Of a stretch of DNA of 34,639 bases, positions 1-7,413 are shown piece by piece. The stretch spans positions 1-34,639 of the forward strand of contig CALYPJ010000011.1 of NCBI GenBank assembly GCA_945273735.1, given 5' to 3'. Origin of the DNA: an uncultured Lactobacillaceae bacterium. Its GTDB lineage: Bacteria; Bacillota; Bacilli; Lactobacillales; Lactobacillaceae. The notes under the pieces were generated by a model that had not been told where the DNA came from, did no database searches, and worked only from the letters and a program-made list of their open reading frames with translations. Within the stretch, counting starts at the first letter, position 1. Every line of letters begins with the position of its first letter. A program made the translations under genes and the position numbers.

Positions 1-61
1 AAATATTTGACTTTTTTTAACTAATATGATAAAAGGAAGATAACATCATGGCATAATAAAC

Positions 62-78
62 AGCTTTTAGTAAAAGCT
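62..78. repeat. small inverted repeat upstream of trxA
   Basis: AGCTTTT and AAAAGCT form a 7-bp stem with a 3-base loop. It has no T-run, so it is not an obvious terminator. It lies in the 164 bases before trxA, which hold no gene that I can support. It could be a leader structure or chance in AT-rich DNA. Confidence 0.3.
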
Positions 79-123
79 AAATTAATAAGCATTTTAGAAT
101 TAATAAATAAAAACGAAATAAAG

Positions 124-132
124 TGATATACT
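124..132 (+). promoter_or_regulatory. extended -10 promoter element of trxA
   Basis: TG-A-TATACT matches an extended -10 element (TGnTATAAT, one mismatch in the hexamer). It lies 32 bases before the trxA ATG. No good -35 box sits at the right distance, which is normal for extended -10 promoters. Confidence 0.45.
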
Positions 133-164
133 ATAGTTACTTTTAGTAAGTAAGGAGACAAGTA

Positions 165-476
165 ATGATAACTGAAATAACAGATCAAAATTTTGATGAA
201 GAAACAAAAGAGGGGGTTGTATTAACTGATTTTTGGGCTACATGGTGTGGACCATGTCGGATGCAAGCTCCAATTTTAGATGAATTATCTAGTGAACGTG
301 ACGATGTTAAATTTACTAAAATGGATGTTGATCAGAACCCTAAAACTCCACAAAGTTTTGGAATTCAAGCAATTCCAACTTTATTGATCAAAAAAGACGG
401 TGAAATTAAAGAAAGAGTGGTAGGATTTCATCCTAAAGATCAATTAAATCAAATTTTAGATAAGTATGCTAAATAA
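165..476 (+). CDS. trxA: thioredoxin
   Basis: This is a 103-residue cytosolic thiol-disulfide oxidoreductase of the thioredoxin fold, close to the usual length of about 104-110. The active-site motif WCGPC is at residues 27-31 (Cys28 and Cys31), followed by the conserved D-V-D-Q-N and A-I-P-T-L segments; the cis-Pro is the P of IPT. It reduces disulfides in proteins such as ribonucleotide reductase and is itself reduced by thioredoxin reductase. The ATG follows an AAGGAGA ribosome site at good spacing. An extended -10 promoter lies upstream and a hairpin terminator follows, so it is probably a single-gene transcript. In related lactobacilli trxA often follows mutS2; that gene is not in the 164 bases seen here. 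Confidence 0.95.
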   Translation: MITEITDQNFDEETKEGVVLTDFWATWCGPCRMQAPILDELSSERDDVKFTKMDVDQNPKTPQSFGIQAIPTLLIKKDGEIKERVVGFHPKDQLNQILDKYAK

Positions 477-485
477 GCTAATATT

Positions 486-510
486 CTGTAGTGAAAACTA
501 CAGTTTTTTT
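486..510 (+). terminator. rho-independent terminator of trxA
   Basis: CTGTAGT (486-492) pairs with ACTACAG (497-503) around a GAAA loop and is followed directly by seven T. It starts ten bases after the trxA stop codon. Confidence 0.9.
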
Positions 511-580
511 ATATAAGGTATAATTTTTTCATTTTTTATAGTCCAAGCTTTTATTTATTTAGAAAATATTGGGAGTAAAA

Positions 581-1657
581 ATGCATATTTCTTTTGAAAT
601 GGGATTCACAATTTTGGGAACAATTTTTCTGATTATTGCACTTTCTTGTTTAATTGGTTTGATATATCAGTTAAAAGTTGAACCTCGTACTTTAAAAATA
701 GGGATTTTGGCAGGAAGTTTTTTTGTTAGTCTATTTTTTTCATTACAATTTATTTTTTTTGTAACTAAAATTCGAACATTTGCAATACGTAGCGAAATTA
801 TAATTTTGACACTAATTTCTGCAATTTTTCCATTTATTTTTGCTTGGTATATTCTTTATCAGTTGATTAAAGTTTGGTATCGAGAAGCGCATACTTTATC
901 TAATTTACTATTAACTTTAGCTGTATTTGCCTATATTGTTTTATTAGTTTTATTAGGTGTAGTTAATCAAAAATTGCCTTTATGGGGGAAAAGGATTTTA
1001 ATGTTTATGCCATTATCTATGGCTTATTTAACATTTACATTTTTAAACTTTTTTCTTTCAAGTTATATTTATGGATTAAAAATGAATTTTAAAAGAAAAC
1101 TACCTACTCAATGGTTAGTAACGTTGGGCGCAGGATTAATTAATGGGAATCAAGTTGGAAAATTACTTGCTAGTAGAATTGATGCAACAATCAATCAAGC
1201 GAAAAGAAATGACGACTTAACCGACAAAGAATCAATGATTATTTTTTCAGGTGGTCAGGGAATCAAAGAGACTACCTCAGAAGCTCAAGCAATGTTTGAT
1301 TATGCTAGAAAGAAAAGTCATTGGCCTTTAGCTAAGAGTCGTCTTGAAACGAAGTCTCGTAATACGCGTGAAAATTTGGTTTACAGTGCTCAATTATTAT
1401 CTCAGGAAAAGCAAAAAGTGGAGTTTACATTTTGTACAAGTGATTATCATGTCTTTCGAGCTGCTCTTTTATCAAAGAGATTAGGAATTGCAGCTAATGG
1501 AATAGGTTCTAAAACGCCTCTTTATTATCGTGGTACTGCTTTTTTGCGAGAATATATAGCAATTTTAGTTATGAATAAAAAAAGGCATCTAATTGTAGCA
1601 TTTATTTTCTTTTTAATTTCCATAATATCGGCACTTTACTCAGTATTTACTTACTAA
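581..1657 (+). CDS. YdcF-like DUF218 membrane protein
   Basis: The product has 358 residues. The N-terminal half has about five hydrophobic membrane segments. The middle is a DUF218/YdcF domain, starting near the T-L-G-A-G-L-I-N-G motif and containing S-G-G-Q-G and a later S-D-Y-H-V-F-R-A. One more hydrophobic helix closes the protein. DUF218 proteins include ElyC and SanA, linked to envelope biogenesis and vancomycin resistance in other bacteria; the substrate is unknown. I chose the ATG at 581 because GGGAG lies 5 bases upstream. A TTG at 569 is in frame but falls partly on that ribosome site. The end overlaps the convergent yslB gene by 11 bases. Confidence 0.8.
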   Translation: MHISFEMGFTILGTIFLIIALSCLIGLIYQLKVEPRTLKIGILAGSFFVSLFFSLQFIFFVTKIRTFAIRSEIIILTLISAIFPFIFAWYILYQLIKVWYREAHTLSNLLLTLAVFAYIVLLVLLGVVNQKLPLWGKRILMFMPLSMAYLTFTFLNFFLSSYIYGLKMNFKRKLPTQWLVTLGAGLINGNQVGKLLASRIDATINQAKRNDDLTDKESMIIFSGGQGIKETTSEAQAMFDYARKKSHWPLAKSRLETKSRNTRENLVYSAQLLSQEKQKVEFTFCTSDYHVFRAALLSKRLGIAANGIGSKTPLYYRGTAFLREYIAILVMNKKRHLIVAFIFFLISIISALYSVFTY

Positions 1658-2078
1658 TTGTTTGAATTAAAAATTCAACTAGTTTATTTTTTTCATTAAT
1701 CTTATATTGGCCTTCAGCGGTTAGTGAAGTTGTTAAATTTATTGCCTTGGCAATAAAACCAGTTTCTAAAGTAAATTCCGATTTAGAATTAAAAGCAATT
1801 CTTTGATTAATTATTTCTCCACTTGCTTCAAAAAAATAAGCATTTTTTTTAACTTTAGATAAAACTAATTCACCTAACCCTATTTTTTTAAATAAGATGG
1901 TTATTTCATCGATTGATTTAAATGTAAAGTTATTAGCTAAATCTTTACCGTAATAATATAAAATTTCTTTTTTATCTTTACCAAAGATATCACAAAGTAA
2001 AATTTCACGTATATAAAGAGAAAAATTGCGTTCGCTATCAGGTAAATTTAAATAGTCAATAATTTTAGAACTACTCAT
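1647..2078 (-). CDS. yslB: YslB-like DUF2507 protein
   Basis: The product has 143 residues, no membrane segment and no signal peptide. The overall pattern (N-terminal R-E-I-L-L-C-D-I-F, a central K-I-G-L-G-E-L, and G-F-I-A-K-A-I before an E-G-Q-Y-K-I strand) resembles the DUF2507/YslB family, a V4R-like fold. B. subtilis YslB is about the same size and its gene lies near racE and the rdgB and phosphodiesterase genes, matching this context. Function is not established. It is the last gene of the leftward murI-rdgB-yfcE-yslB operon, overlapping the yfcE stop by 8 bases. Its 3' end overlaps the ydcF-like gene on the other strand. Confidence 0.65.
   Translation of the reverse strand: MSSSKIIDYLNLPDSERNFSLYIREILLCDIFGKDKKEILYYYGKDLANNFTFKSIDEITILFKKIGLGELVLSKVKKNAYFFEASGEIINQRIAFNSKSEFTLETGFIAKAINLTTSLTAEGQYKINEKNKLVEFLIQTISK
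1662..1695 (+). terminator. weak possible terminator after the ydcF-like gene
   Basis: TTGAATT (1662-1668) and AATTCAA (1672-1678) form a 7-bp AT-rich stem. The T-run follows about 10 bases later, further than usual. It lies inside the 3' end of yslB. Confidence 0.3.
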
Positions 2079-2601
2079 TGATTTGATTTCTCATAATAAT
2101 AATTGGATTTTTTGGCAGGGAAATTAATTGGTCTTTTCGATTATAAGCTGCTACAGTATAAGTTTTTTCATCAATGGTTAAAACTACATAAGTACCACCT
2201 TCGTTTACAAAGTTACGAGGTTGAGAAATGCTTCCAGGATTGATTACTAAAATCCCTTCAATTACTTTTATTGAAAGACGATGTGTATGTCCATAACAGA
2301 TTATATTCGCTTTTAGTCTTTTGCCTTCAGAAATGAGACGGTTTAGATTCTGATTTACGCCAAAAAGATGGCCATGAGTCAATAAAAAATTTATATTTTG
2401 ATCGCTGATAACACGAATTAAAGGAAACTTTCCGTAATCCATATTACCATTGACTCCAACAAAATTTTTAAATAATAAATTGGTTTCAGATAACTCTGAA
2501 TCTCCCAAATAAAAATAGTGATCAAAATTTGGATAACGAGATAATTTATCAATTAAAATATCTTGGTCTCCATGAGTATCACTACAAATTAATATTTTCA
2601 T
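2071..2601 (-). CDS. YfcE/MJ0936-type metallophosphoesterase
   Basis: This is a 176-residue calcineurin-like phosphodiesterase. All metal-binding motifs are visible: C-S-D-T-H-G at residues 6-11, G-D-S-E (34-37), G-N-M-D, T-H-G-H and the C-terminal G-H-T-H. The family hydrolyses phosphodiesters with two divalent metals; B. subtilis YsnB is the likely orthologue and its natural substrate is not settled. The gene overlaps the 3' end of rdgB by 20 bases and its own 3' end overlaps yslB, so the three are probably translated from one leftward message. Length fits the family. Confidence 0.85.
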   Translation of the reverse strand: MKILICSDTHGDQDILIDKLSRYPNFDHYFYLGDSELSETNLLFKNFVGVNGNMDYGKFPLIRVISDQNINFLLTHGHLFGVNQNLNRLISEGKRLKANIICYGHTHRLSIKVIEGILVINPGSISQPRNFVNEGGTYVVLTIDEKTYTVAAYNRKDQLISLPKNPIIIMRNQINE

Positions 2602-3205
2602 TCATTTCTCCTTTTAAATAAAGTGGCCAAGCAGTAAATAATTTTTTCATTGCTTTTCCACGATGGCTAACTTGATTTTTTTCATTTTCTGACATTTGAG
2701 CGAAAGTTTTTTCTAAAGGAGGATAATAAAAAATTGGATCGTAACCAAAACCATTGTTACCTAAAGGTTTATCTAGTAATATACCATTAACTTGACCAGT
2801 ATTAGTCATTTTTCCTTGAGGTCCAATTGTAACTAAAGCTGTAACGAAATGTGCGGTTCTTTTATCTTGGGGAATTGGAATTATTTCTTCAATAACTTTT
2901 TTTAAATTAGCTTGATCATTGTGATTACTGGCATAACGAGCCGAATAAATTCCTGGACGACCACCTAAAGCATCAACAACAAGTCCAGAATCATCAGCAA
3001 TAGTAATTTGACCATATTTTTGAAAAATTTTTTGAGCTTTAATTGTAGCATTTTCAATAAAAGAATGACCATTTTCAATAATTTCAGGAGAATCAGATAA
3101 TTCGTTTAAAGTCAGAACTTTGTAATTACCTGAAAGCTTTCTGAATAAATTTTTAAATTCTTTAGTTTTACCCTTATTTTTAGTAGCAATAATTATTTTT
3201 TTCAT
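2582..3205 (-). CDS. rdgB: XTP/dITP diphosphatase (RdgB/HAM1 family)
   Basis: A 207-residue house-cleaning pyrophosphatase that hydrolyses dITP, XTP and related nucleotides to monophosphates, keeping them out of DNA. The N-terminal A-T-K-N-K-G-K motif binds the triphosphate, the A-D-D-S-G-L block near residues 70-75 carries the metal and catalytic acids, and P-G-I-Y-S-A-R-Y-A and the C-terminal S-H-R-G-K-A are conserved. It starts 4 bases after murI in the leftward operon. The murI-rdgB-phosphoesterase order is standard in Firmicutes. Confidence 0.95.
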   Translation of the reverse strand: MKKIIIATKNKGKTKEFKNLFRKLSGNYKVLTLNELSDSPEIIENGHSFIENATIKAQKIFQKYGQITIADDSGLVVDALGGRPGIYSARYASNHNDQANLKKVIEEIIPIPQDKRTAHFVTALVTIGPQGKMTNTGQVNGILLDKPLGNNGFGYDPIFYYPPLEKTFAQMSENEKNQVSHRGKAMKKLFTAWPLYLKGEMNENINL

Positions 3206-3209
3206 GTCT

Positions 3210-4013
3210 TTATTCTAAATCTAAATGATTAACTTTAATGGTAGAATTATCTAAAAATTTACTACCTAGTGTTGAAAAATGCTCGGTAGAACCTGTGGTA
3301 TAGAAAACGTGATTATTACTTTTAACATTATTATTTGATAAAAGGTGTTTTTTAGTTAAAAAATCTTTGAGATTAATAATGACTTCATGACCAGGGTCTA
3401 CTAATTTGAAACGATAATTTGTAGCTTCATTGATTTGTTCTTTTAATATTGGAAAATGGGTGCACCCTAAAATTAAAGTATCAGCTAAAGTTTTGTTCAA
3501 AGGTGCTAATATTTGGTAAATTTTTTTAATTACTGATTTACTGCGATAATCACCGTTTTCTACAATTTTCACTAATTCTTGAGCTGCTAAATCATTAATA
3601 ACTAATTTTGAATTAAGTAATTCTAATTTTTCGTTATATTTTTTGCTTCTAACAGTTGCTTTAGTAGCAATAATCATAATATGTTGGTTTTTAGTAACTT
3701 GATTTGCTTTTTTTGCACCTGCATCAATTACTCCAAAAATTGGTAAAGTATAGACCTTTTTTAAATGTGGTATTGCTATAGCACTTGAAGTATTGCAAGC
3801 ACAAACAATGGCTTTAACATTTTGTTTAATTAAAAAGCGAATGATTTTTTGAGAATAATTTGAGATTTCTTTAGAACTTTTAGTGCCATAGGGCAAATTA
3901 GCTTCATCAGCAACATAAATGGTAGCTTCATTGGGTAATAATTTTAAAGTAGTTTTTAAGGCAGTTAATCCCCCAATTCCTGAATCGAAAAAACCAATCG
4001 GCCTTTCGTCCAT
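3210..4013 (-). CDS. murI: glutamate racemase
   Basis: A 267-residue cytosolic enzyme that converts L-glutamate to D-glutamate for peptidoglycan. The two catalytic cysteines are in place: Cys73 in A-C-N-T and Cys184 in G-C-T-H, with the N-terminal F-D-S-G-I-G-G-L motif holding the first catalytic Asp. Length is typical. The ATG sits 6 bases after a very strong AAGGAGG site on the minus strand, so it is the first gene of the murI-rdgB-yfcE-yslB operon. The 189 bases between it and the DUF948 gene must hold divergent promoters, but I see no clear consensus boxes. Confidence 0.96.
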   Translation of the reverse strand: MDERPIGFFDSGIGGLTALKTTLKLLPNEATIYVADEANLPYGTKSSKEISNYSQKIIRFLIKQNVKAIVCACNTSSAIAIPHLKKVYTLPIFGVIDAGAKKANQVTKNQHIMIIATKATVRSKKYNEKLELLNSKLVINDLAAQELVKIVENGDYRSKSVIKKIYQILAPLNKTLADTLILGCTHFPILKEQINEATNYRFKLVDPGHEVIINLKDFLTKKHLLSNNNVKSNNHVFYTTGSTEHFSTLGSKFLDNSTIKVNHLDLE

Positions 4014-4202
4014 GGTTGCCTCCTTAAATAAATATTTTATCTAAGGATAATTGAAAATTTAAAGTTTTTCCAGCATAATAAGGTGGTTTATAAAATTATT
4101 AATTTGCTGTTAAAGTAAGGATACAGCGGCATTAATTTTGAACAATTGTTGATTAATTGCCATAAACTTAATTTTATGATATTTTTTAGAGCGGAGGTCG
4201 TT

Positions 4203-4622
4203 ATGTCTGGAAGTGAAATCGCATTGATTATTATTGCAATTGCTTTTGCTCTAATTGCTCTTTTTGTAATTATATTTCTTATAAAATTATCAAAAACTGT
4301 TTCTAAAGGATCAGAAACAATTGTTGAAGTACAAAATACCGTTAAAGTTGTTACGGATGAGTTACAAGTAATTTCCAAAGAACTTCAGGATATTCTAGCT
4401 AAAACTAATTCACTTATGGGTGATGTTAATTTAAAAATGGATGAAGTAAATGACGCTTTTGTTGCTGTTGGTGATTTAGGTAAATCAGCTTCAGAGCTTA
4501 ATTTTGCTACAAAAAATTTAATCAAGAAAACAAATAAAAAGGGAAAAAATAGCTCTGGAATGAAAGTATTACGTCTCTTCAGAACCATGTTTTCTCGTCG
4601 AAATAAAAAAGGAGAGTCATAA
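4203..4622 (+). CDS. DUF948 membrane-anchored protein
   Basis: The product has 139 residues. One N-terminal membrane helix (about residues 6-28) is followed by a long amphipathic, heptad-rich region that should form a coiled coil, then a basic tail (N-K-K-G-K-N, R-R-N-K-K). This layout is typical of DUF948 proteins of lactobacilli, which are of unknown function and sit next to a YtxH gene. The ATG at 4203 follows GGAGG by 5 bases; an in-frame ATG at 4146 lacks a ribosome site. ytxH starts 2 bases after its stop codon, so the two are co-translated. Confidence 0.75.
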   Translation: MSGSEIALIIIAIAFALIALFVIIFLIKLSKTVSKGSETIVEVQNTVKVVTDELQVISKELQDILAKTNSLMGDVNLKMDEVNDAFVAVGDLGKSASELNFATKNLIKKTNKKGKNSSGMKVLRLFRTMFSRRNKKGES

Positions 4623-4624
4623 AA

Positions 4625-5002
4625 ATGTCAAAAACTGGTAATTTTATCTTAGGATTTGCTATGGGTGTTGGTACGGTTTTAGCAACTACAAAATTCTTGA
4701 GCTCGGAAACTGGAAAAACTATTCGTAAACAAATGCAAGAAATGGGTCAAGATTTAAAAGAAAGAATAGCTGATTATTATGAATATGCTGGGTCAGCTGC
4801 TGAAGATGTTAAAGAAAATGCATCCGATAAGTGGGATGAAATTAGTGGGCATTTTAAAAATAGTAAATCAAATGATTTTGACGATGATAATCAAGATTCT
4901 GATATAGAGTTCGATTTAGATGAAAATGGACAGATGCATCCATCTGTTAAAGAAGATACTTCTGAATTTCAGCAGGCGACCACAGGTACTGAAAAAGAGT
5001 AA
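4625..5002 (+). CDS. YtxH domain protein
   Basis: The product has 125 residues. A G-x-x-x-G-rich N-terminal hydrophobic stretch (F-I-L-G-F-A-M-G-V-G-T-V) is followed by S-S-E-T-G-K-T-I-R-K and an acidic, helical tail. This is the YtxH family pattern, often linked to general stress in Bacillus (GsiB/YtxH-type neighbours), with no known biochemical role. The tail is strongly acidic (D-D-D-N-Q-D-S-D), opposite in charge to the basic tail of the upstream DUF948 protein, so the two could interact at the membrane; that is inference. A ribosome site GGAGAG lies just upstream within the DUF948 3' end. A strong terminator follows. Confidence 0.75.
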   Translation: MSKTGNFILGFAMGVGTVLATTKFLSSETGKTIRKQMQEMGQDLKERIADYYEYAGSAAEDVKENASDKWDEISGHFKNSKSNDFDDDNQDSDIEFDLDENGQMHPSVKEDTSEFQQATTGTEKE

Positions 5003-5034
5003 ATTAGTAGTTTATTACTTATATTTTTACAAAT

Positions 5035-5090
5035 TAAACCTCGCTATCAGGATCTTTACTTTTATGGATTAATAGCGAGGTTTATTTTTG
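5035..5090 (+). terminator. strong terminator after ytxH
   Basis: TAAACCTCGCTAT (5035-5047) pairs perfectly with ATAGCGAGGTTTA (5072-5084), a 13-bp stem with a 24-base loop, followed by a short T-run. Its GC-rich core stands out from the surrounding AT-rich DNA. It could also slow leftward transcripts leaving aroE, though that side lacks a good T-run. Confidence 0.8.
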
Positions 5091-5168
5091 AAAGATTAAT
5101 AAAATAATACTGTTTCTTTATAATTTAGATCGTTTTAATTAACTTTAATTGAAAAATTGTTTTTAAAT

Positions 5169-6029
5169 TTAAATGAGTCCTGATTGTAACCATTTATTAG
5201 AGTTAATAACTGAACGTAAAGATTTTTTCATAGTTGAAATGTCAGCTTCGACTCCTGTCCATATTTTAAAACTTAATGCTGCTTGGGCTATTAGCATCGG
5301 AATTCCGTTTAGGCTTTTTCTTTTATGTGCTGCAGCAATTTGGAGAAATTTGGTTTGGTGAGCATAGATTAAGTCAACAAAAACTGTACTGTTTTTGGTT
5401 ACTGAAATTTCTGAACTAGTTAGAAGGGAAGGATCAGTATTTTTCATTCCGACTGTAGTAGCGTTAATTACTAAATCAACATCTCTTAAGATTTTAGTTA
5501 AATATTGACGATCATTTAAATCATATAATTGTACGTTTGCCAATCTTTGAGTTGTAATTACTTTTTGTTCCCAGTCCGTTCCGTAACGATTAACTACTAT
5601 AAGATGTTTAACACCATAATTTGCCGCATTAGCCATAATTGCTCTTGCAGCCCCACCTGTACCTATTAATAAGGTTTTAGATTTATTAATTTTTTTAAGA
5701 CTTTGCCAAAATCCAAGACCATCGGTTGAATATCCTTCTAAGTGATTGTTGATTATTTTTACGGTGTTAACTGAATTTATTTTTGCTGCAGTAGGATCAA
5801 TCTTATCTAAATAATTAATAATATCGGCTTTAAAGGGGCTTGAAATATTAAACCCTTTACTTCCTAATGAAACCATTCCATTAATTGCTTTAGAAAAATT
5901 GTTAGGTAATACGTTAAAAGCTATATAATGTGCTGGAATTTTTGCTTTATTAAAGGCAGCATTCTGAATTTTTGGTGAAAGAGAATGAGTTGCCGGATAG
6001 GCGATAAAGCCATAAAGTTGTTCGTTAAT
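5169..6029 (-). CDS. aroE: shikimate dehydrogenase, apparent AUU start
   Basis: AroE reduces 3-dehydroshikimate with NADPH in aromatic amino acid synthesis. The first in-frame ATG (5876) would cut off about 50 residues, yet the frame stays open upstream and encodes the conserved substrate-binding start: L-Y-G-F-I-A-Y-P-A-T-H-S-L-S-P. From the ATT at 6029 the protein has 286 residues, the normal family length, with the catalytic Lys67 (S-P-F-K), Asn88 and Asp103 (S-T-D-G) where expected. AGGGGAG (6043-6037) lies 7 bases before this ATT; a second ATT directly upstream has only 4 bases spacing. No ATG, GTG, TTG or CTG occurs in frame between the upstream stop at 6083 and codon 52. Downstream the Rossmann motif G-T-G-G-A-A-R-A is intact. 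If AUU is not used the gene would be 5'-crippled. Confidence 0.85.
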   Translation of the reverse strand: MNEQLYGFIAYPATHSLSPKIQNAAFNKAKIPAHYIAFNVLPNNFSKAINGMVSLGSKGFNISSPFKADIINYLDKIDPTAAKINSVNTVKIINNHLEGYSTDGLGFWQSLKKINKSKTLLIGTGGAARAIMANAANYGVKHLIVVNRYGTDWEQKVITTQRLANVQLYDLNDRQYLTKILRDVDLVINATTVGMKNTDPSLLTSSEISVTKNSTVFVDLIYAHQTKFLQIAAAHKRKSLNGIPMLIAQAALSFKIWTGVEADISTMKKSLRSVINSNKWLQSGLI

Positions 6030-6036
6030 AATTTTT

Positions 6037-6043
6037 CTCCCCT
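6037..6043 (-). promoter_or_regulatory. ribosome binding site deciding the aroE start
   Basis: AGGGGAG on the minus strand is a strong match to the anti-SD sequence. It lies 7 bases before an ATT codon that begins the conserved AroE N-terminus and has no ordinary start codon behind it. Confidence 0.7.
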
Positions 6044-6192
6044 CTTTTATTTTTAATAATTTTGAAATATTAAAAATTAATTAATCAAAGCATTTTTAAC
6101 ACAAATTGAGAAAAGTATTTTTGTTAATTATTCATCAGTTTGAATGTAAAATATAGAATAAGTTTTAATTTTCTGAATTTTTGGAGGTAAAG

Positions 6193-7410
6193 ATGAATAG
6201 TAAATTAAACCGATATTTGGGTTTAATAATAACTTTTAGTTTAATTTTATTTACTGGTTGTAGCAATAAGGATAATCAACAAAATCAGGGATGGAAGGAT
6301 AATCCGGATCAGCAAATAAAAGGTAAAATTAAGTTATGGATGGATTCTGATTTAATTGAAGCTTATTCACAAGTCATCAATGATTATCAAAAGCTTTATC
6401 CACATGTAAAAGTAATCATAGAAGCTAAAAATTCTAACCAAATAAAAAGGGAAGTAGCTAAGGATCCATCGCAAGCTGCAGATGTTTTTTTAATGAATAA
6501 TACTCAAGTTGGATCAATGGCGGACAATGGTTTGCTTTATCCTTTAAGGGATCAAAGAGAACAAAAAATTAAAGTGGAACAAACTGATTATGCTAGTAAA
6601 GCTGTAACTTTTAAAAAAAACATTTATGGCTATCCAATGGCTATGGAAACCTCTTTGCTTTATTATGACCGTAGTAAACTTAAAAAGCAGGATGTTAAAA
6701 ATTGGGATAATTTAACTAAGCAACATAATGTTATAGTTAATTTTGACAAATTAGGTACGGGGTTAACTTTTGCTCCATTATTTTTTAAAGAGTCTTCTTA
6801 TTTAGAAGTTAATGAATTTTCAAAATTAAATAATGGAGCAGAGATACTAAATTGGATAAGTTCACAAAAAAATAATCCTCACATTATATCATTAGATAAT
6901 TCAATTGAATCTGAATTTAGACTGAAACAGGCTGCAGCTGTTATTGCAAGTAGTAAGCAATACTCTTCAATTAAGAAAATTTTACAAAATAATCTAGCTG
7001 TATCTTTTTTACCACAATTAAATATTGATAATAAAACGAAGCTTTGGAAACCATTTTTAATAGTTAAATTATGGGGAGTTAATCAACAAACTAAGTATCC
7101 TAAAGCTGCAATGTCTTTGGCTAATTATTTAGGAAATAAAGATACTCAACTAAAACTTTTTAAGTTAAAAGGATTAATTCCAACAAATCAAAGTGCTCAA
7201 AATGATGAAAAAGTTATGAATAGTCCTTTAGTACAACAAATTTTTAAATGTATTAAGACGTCTCGTATTGTTATTGCTCCAAATTATTTAAATGATAATA
7301 GTTTTTGGCTTAAAATGGATCAATTAATTAAGGATACTTATCAAGGAAATATTAAATCTATCGATTATTCAGACAATTTAAAGGAAATTGAAAAAAAGTT
7401 AAATAGGTGA
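6193..7410 (+). CDS. extracellular sugar-type solute-binding lipoprotein
   Basis: The product has 405 residues. A signal peptide with a lipobox ends at F-T-G-C (Cys23), so it should be anchored outside the membrane. The mature part fits bacterial extracellular solute-binding family 1 (MalE/MdxE-like): K-I-K-L-W-M at its start, D-V-F-L-M-N-N near residue 100, and Y-P-M-A-M-E-T-S-L-L-Y-Y-D. Ligand is not determinable; a maltodextrin-like sugar is the best guess. No ABC permease or ATPase gene is adjacent, so it is an orphan. The ATG at 6193 follows TTGGAGG by 5 bases. hflX starts 3 bases after its stop codon, so they share a transcript. Confidence 0.8.
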   Translation: MNSKLNRYLGLIITFSLILFTGCSNKDNQQNQGWKDNPDQQIKGKIKLWMDSDLIEAYSQVINDYQKLYPHVKVIIEAKNSNQIKREVAKDPSQAADVFLMNNTQVGSMADNGLLYPLRDQREQKIKVEQTDYASKAVTFKKNIYGYPMAMETSLLYYDRSKLKKQDVKNWDNLTKQHNVIVNFDKLGTGLTFAPLFFKESSYLEVNEFSKLNNGAEILNWISSQKNNPHIISLDNSIESEFRLKQAAAVIASSKQYSSIKKILQNNLAVSFLPQLNIDNKTKLWKPFLIVKLWGVNQQTKYPKAAMSLANYLGNKDTQLKLFKLKGLIPTNQSAQNDEKVMNSPLVQQIFKCIKTSRIVIAPNYLNDNSFWLKMDQLIKDTYQGNIKSIDYSDNLKEIEKKLNR

Positions 7411-7413
7411 TTA

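Noticed and set aside
7-30. TTGACT and TATGAT as a promoter at the left edge
   Set aside because: The boxes are only 12 bases apart, too close for a normal promoter.
5169-5876. aroE read from the ATG at 5876 as a 235-residue truncated pseudogene
   Set aside because: The frame is open upstream and encodes the conserved N-terminus back to a strong ribosome site, so the gene looks intact apart from its start codon.
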